From Diatrype stigma (taxonomy: Eukaryota > Ascomycota > Sordariomycetes > Xylariales > Diatrypaceae): 64,000 nt of DNA. Where the stretch lies: contig JAKJXP020000010.1 in assembly GCA_022225965.2 (NCBI GenBank), positions 186,001-250,000 on the forward strand, in the 5' to 3' direction. Below are positions 46,801-58,132 of this stretch, one piece after another (positions within the stretch are counted from its first letter, which is position 1; every line of letters starts with the position of its first letter). Below the pieces are notes generated by a model that saw nothing but the letters and a program-made list of their open reading frames with translations, searched no databases and was not told the DNA's origin. A program made the position numbers and the translations under genes.

Positions 46801-47465
46801 TTGCTGCTGGTGTTGCGCGCACCGCTTCTCCGCCGCCGGAAACCACGGTCGAAGCCGGAGACGAAGATGTTAACGACACCTTCCACAAACACTTCGATGC
46901 GGTCAATCAACGACGGCGACAACAACGGACCGCCGGTAGCACCAATGCTGGCAATAGTGTTCCGCCCAGGTTCAGATCGCGATCGCGCTTGCTGCCCAGC
47001 GCATCGCAACAGCAGCCCGCCAGTCCGGACATCGGCGCGATGGCCGCGGCTTTCCAAGAAGCCGACGCGCTGCTCCAGAGAGACATAGGCACTACCGCCC
47101 ACAAACACAACGACAGCCACACTACTACTACTACTACCACTATGGAACCACCGGTGACACAAGAAGAGAGAAATGATCATCATGCCGCCGCCGCGGAAGA
47201 AGACGTGTTGGTGCCAGATAGAGAAACAGCACCGCTCCAGTCCCCGTGGCGGACCGAGAGCCAGACCCAGACCGTCGATAACGACGACGATGCCGTGGCG
47301 GCCGTCTTGGGAAACCTGGACCAGTTCCTCGATGCGTGGGACGTGGATGCGGCGATGCGGCAGGCGAACTTCGACGACGAGGAGAACGGGCCAGGGTCGG
47401 CAGCCGTTTCATCCCAGGACCGGGATCAACAGCAGCGACCACGACGGATCAACGTCTGGGATTGA
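43842..47465 (+). CDS. Large disordered hypothetical protein with QSPW motifs
   Basis: A 1207-aa uninterrupted frame starting at MDGDENIDTWRVERLADEPI. Residues 1-220 are the most ordered and conserved-looking part, with blocks IYCAVPNPSNPDEIFCYGSD, GPFDKASGWKNPWVPQAP and WLRKKTTKRTRPND (basic, possible nuclear signal). The rest is low-complexity and Ser/Thr/Pro/Glu-rich. Three QSPW motifs occur at residues 743-746, 796-799 and 1133-1136, each followed by a short polar stretch (APE, TKE, RTE). Basic Arg/Ser segments (VRRRTNPSKSRGRRSG near 920; RRVSFAPLPG near 965) suggest nuclear or chromatin contact. From memory, homologues in filamentous ascomycetes are hypothetical, sometimes labelled protamine P1-like because of Arg/Ser content. 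I assign no function. Confidence is high that it is a gene. Confidence 0.85.
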   Translation: MDGDENIDTWRVERLADEPIYCAVPNPSNPDEIFCYGSDEELDDAAKVTRRLQYEEQGLRYLRGQPLRLLSTTLRGPFDKASGWKNPWVPQAPSKIQPHKKTSNDAPAIKKSFLRELKFRAAAKNATPGTEDSMQCQLPSPESNRGVETFHEYLDWEKHGHIRAWAKDVSPEPLQKDAFWAPDKSPDDSNDDITRKRPVANEWLRKKTTKRTRPNDTQGTETAATPTPFPAPNPLTSTNVSAPIHAVQCTGQEASQKVPNRSFELTTPSSTADKKSKPLNIQPASPLIYNDAQSVDKVASFDGTTASVTSSAPSTTPRKPPADDSKPMTAMHKGPMISSGVSTEQEQGQGDETHDSPLQTDQSEVEREGNDREAEVYEDNGFESLHDQSFHYRARLPKQETRGEESPSSRAGGNPPQITHTDLEMQEMQDCSNGDNESSRPTKEEGPIPADQTSDGGNTPPLAADGSLSKGLVVESACNENIAAEFGPIEKDSEGGSTTSFKPSKADSVLSLAGADLDTNQGDEMSSLDPKSIKLGYTSNRRVYTETYPSPKRNHTSTENCRSQSPQPPPKRLRLEQSGDLQADDCNEARHTEEHRMGSEAAVGKSSTLVEGPMDNTLVGCPMDVDEQPVVEPAKSPSPTTHADPATCDMSTVDKAPCAGNGLLGSTNDEPLEDESGAETDRVMAPLSQLDSRTINSKQLSLSKSISDYTPEAISFDIKKDPQDSKENVPAAQVLLDQSSIHQSPWAPECMASDEVNIKDEPIDEDDETHLPSSKNMHYSSPSNVKPQHTICASQQSPWTKETPLPALGAVKDYRFNVSDVESVSERIKTIQNVQQGLSEEWNMTTIDQASALPIPATEDFPEQTTEVNKSRSPEVQRQSLGVMEAPEPFTPAPASKVRTASTPEPEISIKSFAKFNTPSPVRRRTNPSKSRGRRSGILVSTTSTPSNAWGSAAKSSNSSRRVSFAPLPGHDGDNYEHVLPTSPSVIAAGVARTASPPPETTVEAGDEDVNDTFHKHFDAVNQRRRQQRTAGSTNAGNSVPPRFRSRSRLLPSASQQQPASPDIGAMAAAFQEADALLQRDIGTTAHKHNDSHTTTTTTTMEPPVTQEERNDHHAAAAEEDVLVPDRETAPLQSPWRTESQTQTVDNDDDAVAAVLGNLDQFLDAWDVDAAMRQANFDDEENGPGSAAVSSQDRDQQQRPRRINVWD

Positions 47466-47636
47466 AGTTGAGTTGGAGTGACAGCTAGCTGGCCTCTTTC
47501 ACCGTCATATGCTATCTAATTGTGACGTGGCGCACCGTATATGCAGGTACATTGGAGGGAAGGAGGGAAAGAGAGGGGAGGGCGGGGGTGAAGAATAGGA
47601 AGCATGAGGAGACGGAACAGAAGAACGGCGGCTGAC

Positions 47637-47670
47637 AGGCAGACAGACAGAAAGAGACAGACAGACAAGA
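47637..47670. repeat. Interrupted AGAC/CAGA microsatellite
   Basis: Several tandem GACA units, interrupted by AAAGA, lie in the 3' flank of the QSPW protein gene. A shorter GACA run recurs near 47957-47970. Confidence 0.6.
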
Positions 47671-48588
47671 TGATATGAGAAAAGAAGGGGAGAGCATTGG
47701 CAGGAGTGATGGGCTTTTACTCTGTCTTGTATTTCTATAGGAGTTGGGCTTCCGCCGCTTTCATCTCTCTTGTTTTGATACCCCATGGTTATTTATTCGT
47801 TTGCATCGGTATCACAGCACAGCATAAGTAGCATAGCACATCACACATCAAGGGATGGGGGGACATAGAGTATAGCATATTCGCACACACCACTTATCCT
47901 ATACTGGGCTGGGCTGGGTCTGATGTTCTGATCTCTGGACTTGTCAACTTTGCCAGATAGACAGACAGACAGTCAGCTCTGGTTGGTTCGGTGAGGGTGC
48001 TTGGGTCCAGGAGGTAGATGGAGATCACGATTGATGCTACATGTCTATAATGCAATTTATATGTTATGTGCCAGCATCTGCTACGCTTGAATTGAGGAAC
48101 GGGAAGGGGTTTAGTTGATTCGTTGCCTGCTTTGCTACCTAAGCAAGAGCCGAGACGAGGATTGAGGTTGAAGGCTTAATTTTATTGTGTTGTGTTGCTA
48201 TTAAGTAGAAACAACCAAAAATGGCACTAGTCAACCACTTGGTATGATGATATTTCTGCTGTGCGCTTGTGCGAAATGACGAATTGATATTTTTTCTATA
48301 TTGAGTTATGGCTTGGATGCATTTATATGTAGTAGAGATGGTTGCTGGTTCCTTAGCCGGGTTCTGTTTGAAAGTTATATTGCCAGCACCTATAAGCAAG
48401 GTGAACATCAATTGACTCGCTTGATCAAGGGTGTATTTATCAAAAGAGAGAGCACCGCCTCATCTTGTAACGGTATTCGCACCATCAGGTAGAAGCTAAC
48501 AGAGCTGGATCTCTATGGCATTGTGACTTGTTAGCATTATTTGAAAGCATCTGTACGGGGACATGATCACACTACTGGTTCCAGACGA

Positions 48589-48609
48589 GGAACTCCAACT
48601 CGGAGTTCC
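48589..48609. repeat. Short perfect hairpin
   Basis: GGAACTCC and GGAGTTCC form a perfect 8-base-pair stem with a five-base loop in the convergent spacer. It could mark a 3'-end structure, but nothing else supports that. Confidence 0.4.
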
Positions 48610-49187
48610 GGATCTCAACAATCGGAACAGGGCTAGATGCCCACCCATATGCATTATCTAGAGAAATTACTCTCGTTCTATAAAGTTTACGTGTTCTTAG
48701 TACTATTTGAAGTCTAGTTGCCTAAAAAGTCGCCCAATCAGTCCATGCAATGAATGTGTAGGTTCACCTTAGCCTTCGCAATGGTTGGAAAGTGCTCCGA
48801 TCTAGGACACAGGCATCAGCGAGTAGTTGCTGAAGACGTATAGTAATGTAAAGGAATTTTTGCCGTATCCGGCGTACTGTTGCAGAATCAGTGTGGAACC
48901 GAGCCTCGATCTCCATGCAGGACAGGGGGAAACCGATGCAATACTTGGGTCGGCAAGCCGTTCAAGGTCTGTCGTATTTTGTGGCAGTCGTAACAAGGTG
49001 GTGAGTGAGCAGGTCTGTCGATCATTCTGGGTAGCTCCCAGTAGTAAGGAACTGTAAATCGGATGTGCAATCTAGGCACAGGAGTAAGCTAGGGGCTCGA
49101 AGACATGCGTACATGGCAGACGTCCGGCAAGAGCTACTTACATTGACGGTTCCTAGAGGCAAAACAGGTCAGGCCACGATTAGCATC

Positions 49188-51098
49188 TTAGATAGCCTTT
49201 GTACGAGAGAACAAACTGCTGTAGACAGCGTCCACAACAGGCGCAGCGCTAATCATGCGTCCACCGAAATAGCGGCCGTTCAAACCCTTGATAGCGTTTT
49301 CGCCACCCTGGACCTTGTCGAACTTGAGATATATGTCGCCTTGCGAATTCGGGTCGAGAGAGATATGGACGACATGGCCATATTTCTCTTCGGCTTCCTG
49401 TCGAACGTCATCCTCCAATTCTTTCATCCAGCTTTCACCTTCCTCCCTATGAAGAACTAGTAAGCAGGTGTACTCAGGAACAGGTGGCGGGTGGACTTAC
49501 TCAGCTGGATCAAACATATTGTGCAATACTACACAGCGACTAGCCATGTTCACATTGACGGGGAGGGGCTTGGTTTCGGTTTTGGGTTTCAGGACCTGCC
49601 TCTCATCACGGCCACCATTGGGTGCTTCGTCGGTCCTAGCGAGTTTTCGCATCAATGCGTCTCGGCTGTAATTATTGAAGTTCACGCCCGAGACATCAGT
49701 ATCATCTAAAGCACTCGCACCGGTTGCTTTATCGCTGTCACGGCCGCCGGCACGATCAAATCCGGTAGCTTGGGGACCACGTCCACCAGCACCTGAAAAG
49801 GCGGATCCCTGGAACTGTTGGTTTGGACCCTGGAATCTCTGCAGGAGATTGGCAGTTGACTCGGGGGTAAACTTATCGTTGCCAAGCCCAACACGAATCG
49901 GGCGACCAGCGAGGTCGAACCCATTCATCTTCTCAAGAGCTTCACGAGCTTGGTCAGCGTCACGGAATCTGTGTTGCCACGTTAGCGATTCGATCCTTTG
50001 CAATCCCGGGCACTAGGGGGAAACATACTGTACAAACCCATAGCCACGGCTGCGACCGTTGTCGTCCTTTTGCAGCTGAACAAATTCGAGCTCGCCAAAA
50101 GGTTCGAAGACGTTCTGGAGATCTTGCTCGGTAATACTGAAGTGGATGTTGCCCACGTAGAGACGGTGGAAGGGAATAGAGTTGGCGTGAGAGCCAGAAC
50201 CTTCCGTGCTACGGACCTGGCGGTTTTTCTCGGCTTCGGTAAGCTGGACAATAACCGGAATACCTAGGAGTTTTTGACCAGTAAGTTGTAACGCAGCAGT
50301 GACGGAATCCTCAGCCTTGAATTCAACATAGCCGACTCTGTAGGATATGTGTTAGCATTCGCCACAACCGTGCACTCATTGCTCGTACTCAGGGGGGGGG
50401 AAAGAAAGGTAAACGCACCCTTTGGATCTACCGCTGATACGATCCTTGACAATCTGTGCTTCGTTGACCGGGCCAACCTTCTCGAAGAATTCCTTTAGCT
50501 CTTTGGTGCGAAGCCGGGCGGCCAGCTGCTGCACGAACACGGTTCGACGATCTCGCTCATCCTCGGTCAGCTGGGGTGTAGCATCACGTCTAGGAGTGCG
50601 ACCGCCTCGGGGGCGGTCGTCATCCCTGCCTTTAATATGGGCGCGATCATCGCGATCGCGGTGATCGTCTCGGCGATATCGGCGAGGCGAGCGGGAACGG
50701 GAGCGGTCTCTTCCGCCTCGGCTGCCACGGTAGAAATCCCCGTCGCCTCCTCTGTGACGGCGTGAGTGTCGGCGGTCATCATCACGGCTCCGGCTTCTGC
50801 GCCTACTCTTATGGCTACCCGTTTCACTGCGGGGGGTACCTTCACCATCCGGCCGATCGCGGCGACTGCGCTCACGATCACGCTCACGCTCACGATCGCG
50901 GTCGGTGCTACGGTCGCGCCGACTTCGGCCTGGGCTTCGATCTCTTCGACTGCGGTCGCTGCTACGATCTCGATCTCTGCGGTCAGTTCTGTCGGATTTT
51001 ACGCGGTCCTCAGGCTCTCTAGACGTTCCGTTTTCCTTGTTGCCATTCTTGTCGCTTGCAGTGGCGTCGAGCAGCGCCTCGACATCGAGGGTAGCCAT
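49188..51098 (-). CDS. rsd1: RBM39/Rsd1-like splicing factor (RS domain, three RRMs)
   Basis: A 571-aa nuclear RNA-binding protein related to human RBM39/CAPER and fission yeast Rsd1, which help recruit U2AF and choose 3' splice sites. Four exons: 51098-50419, 50337-50029, 49968-49501 and 49446-49188. The introns (50418-50338, 50028-49969, 49500-49447) have donors GTGCGT, GTATGT and GTAAGT, and every junction is phase 2. Start chosen at [15 protein letters not shown], the conserved N-terminus. Residues about 30-180 are an Arg/Ser/Asp-rich RS domain. RRM1 begins RTVFVQQLA (185), RRM2 begins [11 protein letters not shown] (about 284), and the C-terminal UHM-type RRM begins [20 protein letters not shown] (about 470). 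The end [13 protein letters not shown] is characteristic of the family. The gene is intact. Confidence 0.94.
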
Positions 51099-52504
51099 GA
51101 CAGGAGATAAACTGGGAAATGAAACTGATTGAGTCCACCGGAACGCAAGGGTCGTCAAAGATATGGTTTCTTCTTCGTTGTATCTATTGAACGTCGTAGG
51201 GATTATCGAAATGGCGTTGTCAGGAGGTCGATAAAGTGTTGTCGGGTTGTCGAGGTTTGCTGTTTAGTGTCCGCTGCGGAAGGGAGCCTGCAGGAAAAGG
51301 AAGAGGAGCGGGGAGTTGGCGGTTTGGGGTTTAGGATTCGGGTTGGGGGTTTTGGAGATGGCAAAGTTAGAAGGAGGCTGAAGAGTGAGAGTTGGCAGGC
51401 AACCTTGAATGTGGGAAAAGACTCAAAAGAGTGAGACAGACCCAGCAGCCGGCCAACCTGCCAGCAAAGTTAAACCTGGAAACTAACCAACCGGAACCAA
51501 CTGACGGACTGGCTGACCTGGCTGTTCCTTCCTTGGCGCAGTGGAGCAAGGCAGACCGATAAGGCGTTCGCAGAGACCTGGTCCGTGCGTAGTACCACCC
51601 AAAGTTCCGAGGTCTTCCTGGTTAGATCACGTGAGCATTGGAACTTCATATGCTCCTGATTGGCTGCAGGCATCCCATTCCCTTAAACCCATTCCCTTAA
51701 CACTTTAACACTCACTCTTGAAGCTGACGACCACAACGAAGGAAATCTCACAGATGGCATAGATATCTCTGGTATGCTATTGAGATTTAGTCATCGCAGG
51801 TCAAGCGAATCAGGTGCAAGGCCGCATTCGGTGGATAATATTGGGTGGATGAAGGGACTTGTGTGATGCATTGGGTGCATTATTGCTGTCATGAGCAACT
51901 AAGAATGGGAAGTTTCTACATTTTATTGATCATTTTGATCGTGGTAATGATGGTGTATTCTATATGAAGGGAGACTCAAGTGGGATGTTGTTGCTCCAGG
52001 CAACAGTAGGCAACAGAAAGTACCAAGGTGGAAAACAGGTGTCCCTACGACCGGATGGCATATAAAGGCCGTTCTTCCCAGGCTAGGCCATTGCAATAAA
52101 TAAACCAAGCTTCTGCTAAATACTTCATATTCTCGTACTTACTCGGTATTTCCTAGCATAGTGGTAATTGTTATATTAATAGCCTATGATATCCGGTAGT
52201 TAAGTTCGCTGCATCTGGGAATCGTTAAAATGAAAGAGAAAGGGTGGTGGCAATGGGTGGTGGTAGTGGCAATAGTGGTATATGACCATGGATCGCATAA
52301 CGGGGAAGGAGGCATACGGATGGACAGAGGTCGGGGGCAAAAGGATGCGCAGGACGGTGCCGTTCGAAGAAGAAAATGACAAGAATTCGTGCAAAAAAAT
52401 GGCAATAAAAATTCCAAGCGCAGAACTGGCCTGCCCCGAGGAACCGAAATCTAGAACACTAAAGTCGTTCATTCTGGCGACTACTTTTACCCCATGATTC
52501 CAAT

Positions 52505-52590
52505 CCACTACGCCGGGTCGAACCCGAGTTGTTTGGGATTTGTATCTCCCAGCGGCTATTGCTAACGCCATATGCCAATACGCCACGGAG
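52505..52590 (-). other. tRNA-like element (box A and box B), possible SINE head
   Basis: On the minus strand a box A-like TGGCGTATTGG (consensus TGGCNNAGTGG, one mismatch) precedes GGGTTCGACCC, which fits box B. They lie about 60 bases apart. A TGGGA/TCCCA stem with an 8-base loop lies between, where an anticodon arm would be. The T arm is a perfect CGGG/CCCG stem but its loop is only five bases, and no acceptor stem could be found. It is therefore not a functional tRNA as read. A decayed tRNA or tRNA-derived short element is possible. Confidence 0.25.
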
Positions 52591-52667
52591 ACCGTGAAGA
52601 GAAAGCGGGTGGTGGGGGAACGTCTGATGCGGAATTCCGCCTTGTTTGCCCTTATATGCCCGGCCGA

Positions 52668-52725
52668 CTACCTACCTACCTACATACGCGGTAGGTGTGC
52701 TGGAGGTAGGTAGGTAGGTAGGTAC
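52668..52725. repeat. Inverted CCTA/TAGG tandem repeat
   Basis: Four tandem CTAC units on the left arm (52668-52683) face more than five tandem AGGT units on the right (52704-52725) across a spacer of about 20 bases. The arms are complementary over at least 16 bases and could form a cruciform. Confidence 0.75.
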
Positions 52726-53495
52726 CGCGATAGTTGCCGTGGGCGGGCAGGCAGGCAGGATGGCGGGTGGTTCGTCTGGTTGACTACCAAGGTATATGGA
52801 TGCCTGGGAACCCGGAAAATACCTGGATAAGCACCCAAGGTGACAGGTCAGTAGCCGTAGCCGTCACCACGGCTGCTTAAGCACACTGCCAACCAAGCCT
52901 GTAATTACCAAGTGCGTACGTAGATGTGCGGTCTATCTAGACTGCAGCTCGCACCTATCCTCTCCTTCACCATCTACATTACACCTTTACCTGGTGTTTC
53001 ACTCTACCTTTGATACTTCTTCTCCCATACGCATATCATCACCAAACTGCTGTTACCTAAGTACCTGTACTATGTACTAGAGGCTCACATGCCGAACTGC
53101 GCATCCTCCCAGGGCTAGGTAGATAGGAATCCTCTCTTACCATATATTAGACTGAAGCAATAAAACACATACACATATCATATTGTAGCTACCTGCCCGA
53201 CTTACACGAAGGAGAAGCGTCCGCCGAATACACGGAGGTAACTAGGTTCACCCGGTCTGGTCGAGGACACGACACACCACGAACTGACAGGCTGACGGGC
53301 TGGCTGACTGATTGCATAAAAACTAAGAGGAAGTGATGTGTAGAAAATCAAAAAGAAAAATGGCATTCTCTTGGACCCCTGGATATCGATCAACCAATGA
53401 CACTCCGCCCTATCTCCCTCCATACCTATGTACGCCTTTTCTCTCCGTTGCCGATTTTTGCTAACATACCATGCCCTACTCTAGCAAGTCCCATC

Positions 53496-53520
53496 CAGCC
53501 CAGCCCAGCCCAGCCCAGCC
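53496..53520. repeat. Pentamer satellite (CAGCC)x5
   Basis: Five perfect tandem copies of CAGCC in the spacer downstream of the HSF1 gene. Confidence 0.85.
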
Positions 53521-54790
53521 TGATTCGGCTGCCCGTTCCTGTCCGTGAAGACACCCTAAGATGACATATTGAATTGAAAGACCCCTATCTATTTAACCAC
53601 CCAACCACCCAACCATGTAAGCCGCACCAGCGCAGGTACATTGCGCCCTATCTTATGTTTGGGTTCTATTCAATCCAACTAGGGAAATACCGATCCGATC
53701 TTCCATTTGAGGTGATGAACCCCCCCTTATTCTTACCCCCTTTCCTCCCCTTAGTCCGGTGGAACCTCCTGTCTATCTATACCTTGTAATTCTTCTGCCT
53801 GTATACCCCGTCTATCATGATTCCATCTAAATGAAGTAGTCAGGGATGGTAGTGGTGTGATGATGACGATGATGCTGGACGGAAAACACCCGGATCCGAT
53901 AGCTAGGCGGATGAATTAATCGTGGTGGTGAGCGGCTCTCACTCAAAAGCCCTCGACCGTGGAAGCAAAGCTGTCCATGGCTTTCTTCCATGGGCGTCCG
54001 TTCACCGATCGTTCCAGTGGGATGCGGCTGTGCGAGTATGCCATGGGGTAACATAACCATGCATACATACACGGATACACATCGTCCTGCCTGGTCGTGA
54101 TACAAGACTACCCAGTCAAAAGGGACTGTAATGCTCGGCCCAGCCACACCTTCGGAGGAAACATATCCCACCAGCCAGCCAACTAGCACACGGGAACAGG
54201 GGTAAGAAACAGCGGGTGGTAATAGCACAACAGTCACCAAGAAACAGATATTTTTCGCCTCCAGCCGCATCAATAGTTGGGGATGAGTGAGGAAGTTTCA
54301 CGTTCCATTTGTCGCACCGACGTTTTAAAATCTAAAGGCGCAGCACACTCACTGCATGGGTAGGTAGATATCGTATCGCATGATGTCGTGAATGTAGGTT
54401 TTGGTGACCGACTGACGGATCGACCGACCAACCAACTACCTAGGTATAATAAGATAGATAGCTTGTCGAGCGAGGCCACTTCCCAAGCTGCATGAGGTAT
54501 AACAGGATCGGCTGACCGACCGGCCGGCTGCCTCCGCTCCATCCATCGCTTCATCGCTTCATCGAAGAAAAAATCCATAAACGTCGTTGGCAATAAGAAA
54601 AGACACAGGAAGGTTTTTAGTTGGATCAAGCGCCACCGACTCCAGACTCTAAAAGCAAACCACATCCCCCCGCCCCGGAAAGCATGAAAATACCATGTGA
54701 CTCCTGTCGGATATACCGCTCGAGGTTCGGTGAATGTCGAAGATCGAGGAAAGTGACAAATCCAAAACACGTCACCGGTGAAAATGCCGG

Positions 54791-57194
54791 CTACGCTTGT
54801 CGCTGTCGCTTGGCCGACCGTCCCGGGCTCTCTAAGAGGTCATCTCGAGGTATCTCCTCAGTATTCGTAGTACTGGGCGAGTGATGGCTCGGAGTAGTGT
54901 TAGTGCCCTCAACAATGCGATCCACATCTAAGCCGCCGAAGTTACCGCCGCCAGCGCCAGCGCCAAAGTCCACTGGGTCATGGGTATTCCAATCAAAGTT
55001 CGTCGCGCCGTCGAAGGCGCTGTTAGACGGGTCGAAGCTGAAGTCACCGCCAGCATTGTCGGTATAGGCAGATGTATCAAGGAACTGAGTCAGGTCGACG
55101 TCGGAATCGTTGGGAAAGTACCCGGGAGACTCGCCTACGCCTGGGATTTGGCCTGAAGGGCTCAGCGGCCCAAGTATACTAGTCAGGTCCTGGATCTTCT
55201 GGTTCTGCTCTTCTTGAAGCCGCTGAAGCCTTTCGATATCATCTTGTGTCTGAGAAATTCGCTGCATGGACGGTGGCATGATTGCTGACATGATTGGAGA
55301 CAACGACGAAGTACCGGACGCCGGAATGTTCCCGTTGCTTGGCATGGAAACGGCAGTAGTCGGGCTGGTAGGCTGTGGCGCAGGGGTCAAAGCCGGATAC
55401 GCTGCAGGCTGTGGTGATGCGGAACTCGTACCACCAGACATGATGCTTAACATACGATCGCGCTGATCGTTAGTCATAGTGGGCGATGTATGAGCAGCGA
55501 CGTCGGAGAAGGGGGTGGGAGAATTGCGGGACTTGGTGTTGGCACTTTGGATCAATTTCATCATGCCCTCCTGAGGGTTCGCCTCCAGTTCATGCTTCAA
55601 GTATGCTGGTGTGTTTGCCTCACTGGGGGTATCAACCAACTCAGTGACCGAGCCCATCTGGGGTTGCGGATGGTTCGTGTAGTCTGCGACGGTAGGCGTG
55701 CTAGGAGCAGATTTCTTGAGCGGATTCTGAGGGGGTCCTTGCAGAAGGCGTTGCGGCCGCTTAGGCGTGCCCACCTGTGGTGTAGTCTCGGGCACTTGTG
55801 TATGCGCCCAATCCTCGAGGTCAACCACCGTACCTGAATGCTGAGTCTGGGGCATCTGGGCATGTGGCAAGATACTAGCCAGCAAGTCGTTGACATTCTG
55901 CACGCCGCCCTGCTCCTCGAGTGACTTCCGAAACACATTAGCGAGGAAGTTAAGAATGGCATTGATCGAGTTCTCGTGACGGTCATGCTGAGTCTGAAAT
56001 GCAACGGCTTGTCGATAAAGCTCGTTGTGTTCTTGTCGAAGCTGGGTTATCGCCGCGCTGATTGCCTTCTGCTGCTGTTGTAATGTTGTCATCTGGTCCC
56101 GTACGATAGCGAGTTCTTTTCTCTGAAGCGGCCCTCCGGACTCAGGTGCCGGCAATGCCCGGTTGACCCCGTTGTGCGGAGGAAAGGTTGCTCCTAGGGT
56201 CTCATCCACAACGGCACCATCCTCATCGCTATCAATATCAGCATCCTCACCCCGCTTCTTGAGGCTCTTCTTTGAATTTCCGCTCTTGGGCTTGTTGATC
56301 AGCCACAGCAGATTAGGGTGACCACGCCGAAAGTACGGGTTGTAGTATTCGCTGGGGCTCTTGTTCTTGCGCTCGCTTGCCTTCATAGAATTGTCCGAAA
56401 GGCCAACCTTCTTATGGAAGCCGTACATATTGAGCTGCCGGACAAAGGAGGCATAATTGTTGTGCTTGAAGAGTTCCGGGATAAGGGTCTTGGCGAATTC
56501 GTCCTCGTCTAGCACGATGAAAGAGTCGCCCTTCTCTGACCATCTAATCAACTCCGTGTTCTTAGATTCTTCTAAGAAGCTACAAAATGTATATGTCAGT
56601 ACTGGATGCGTGGGTAACATGATTTTGGCAAGAGAATGCTCACCTGTTCAGCTTCTGCACAAAGGGCGGGATCTGCTTGCGCTTAGTCTGGGCTTCCCTC
56701 TTGGCCTTTTGAGCCCTCTCCTCTAGAAGCTCTACATTATCGTGCTCATCGAGGGGAACACCGCCGTTCGTGGTGTTCAGATTCATGGCCTCTTCAGTGT
56801 AGCTTGGCCAAAGATCGCTTTGCTGTTGCTGTTGCTGTTGTTGCGGCTGTTGCTGTTGCTGTGGAGGATTGAAATTGCGAGCCGCAGGTACCAAGGCATT
56901 ATTGCTAACACCTCTTCGTGCTAAGGCAGTAGAGGAGGCCGGAACATTCTGCGGATACTGGGCTGGTGTTGGCGGCGACATCATACCATACGAATTCACG
57001 CTATTTGAACCGTTGTCCACGAAGTTGCCCACATTGCTCCCATTCCACCTTAACAATTGGTCGGGGGGGCTATAAGGCTGGGGGATCTGCGGGACCTGTG
57101 GAAGTTGCTGCGGCATCGGTATGCTACCTGGCGCTGGACGTTTCCGAGGATTCGGGGTCGGGTTTGGCGAAGACATGGGATAAAAGGCGTACAT
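54791..57194 (-). CDS. hsf1: Heat shock transcription factor HSF1
   Basis: A 779-aa HSF-family transcription factor that should bind heat-shock elements as a trimer and control chaperone genes. Exon 1 is 57194-56644. A 64-nt phase-2 intron (56643-56580; donor GTGAGC, acceptor TTGTAG) splits the DNA-binding domain, and exon 2 is 56579-54791. The first ATG (MYAFYPMSSP) is used; a second ATG six codons on is an alternative. Residues 1-175 are Pro/Asn/Gln-rich with a polyglutamine tract near 115-128. The DNA-binding domain spans about 175-285 (IPPFVQKLNSFLEES, then NNYASFVRQLNMYGFHK, then FRRGHPNLLWLINK). Residues about 335-410 form the heptad coiled coil (HR-A/B). The C-terminal half is acidic and Ser/Pro-rich, ending SAKRQRQA. 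Confidence 0.95.
56820..56863 (-). repeat. Polyglutamine CAA/CAG tract in HSF1
   Basis: Mixed CAA/CAG codons encode a Gln run broken by one Pro in the N-terminal region of HSF1, before the DNA-binding domain. Codon mixing lowers slippage but length variation between strains is likely. Confidence 0.8.
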
Positions 57195-58132
57195 TGGCTT
57201 TCGAGTGTTAGGTGAACGGGGCGGATCGCAAGGGCAGCCTTTTGCAGCAGAGCAGAAATCTTCTTCAGATCTCTGCTAGTCCGAATGCCAATCTGAGTGC
57301 CCGGTTGTGGAAGATCAAGGTAATCCAGCAACAAGGTGATGGATGGCTGATATTCTTTTATTCTTGATATTTACAGAAATCTATATCTTTCTCAGCTGGA
57401 TGCTTTCTACGCTCAAACACGCAACTGATGCGACTTTGTTTTCGATCACGATATTGGTTTTTCGACGAGGTGCGGGGAAGGACTGGATGTTCGACGCGGG
57501 GGGTCAAGAATTCGAGGAGTGGATTTGGAATGGGGGAGCGCTTGTTGAGGAGGTTGAGATGAGATGAAGTCGCTGAGAAAGTGGACAAGGCTGGCTGTCC
57601 TATTGACTCGGAGCTCGACTATCGCGTTGCGTACCGGAAAACTCAAGCTGCCGGCAGTCCTGCTTCTCGGAATGATCAACGCGACTAATAGCGGGGATGG
57701 TGCGCAAGGTAGGGCGAGGCAGGGCAAGGCGAGGTAGGCAGGGCAAGGCAGTCTCTTCTGGTTCGGTCGCCTCTCCGTTCGCAGTGTAACCGTCGAGGGG
57801 CTGGCTGGCAAATGCGATTGGTACGACAGCTATCGATGTTCAATCAATATCGGACGATAGGCGGCAGGTGCGCGACCAAGATTCAAGTGGCTTCTGGCTT
57901 TCAGTATGGCTGGGCGTTCAAAAGAGGGGGTTCTCTGTGACTGTTCTTCGGGTCGGTCCTGTTTTTCTTGCAGTTCTGATAGATTGGTATGGCGAGTTCC
58001 AGGAATTCCTCCGGTTTCCCCAGGCCCTGTTGGGGGATTATGGCCTTCCCTATATATTGCGCAGGACCTCAAAGAGGCCTGGCGAAGAAGCTGAGGAAGA
58101 GATCAACTGAGTCAGCGACCAGAAGCTGAAAA

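Larger units (their letters stand above)
47466..49187. other. Convergent intergenic spacer
   Basis: 1.7 kb between the 3' ends of the QSPW protein gene and the RBM39-like gene. It holds GACA-type microsatellite runs (47637-47670 and 47957-47970) and a perfect inverted repeat at 48589-48609. No gene is supported. Confidence 0.5.
51099..54790. other. Long intergenic spacer (3.7 kb)
   Basis: The spacer lies between the start of the RBM39-like gene and the end of the HSF1 gene, both on minus, so it holds one promoter and one 3' flank. It contains three repeats listed separately (a CCTA/TAGG inverted repeat, a CAGCC satellite and a tRNA-like element). No frame in it resembles a known protein. Confidence 0.5.

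Noticed and set aside
48985..48997. AGTCGTAACAAGG, identical to a stretch near the 3' end of small-subunit rRNA
   Set aside because: The match is about a dozen bases and the flanks do not resemble rRNA on either side.
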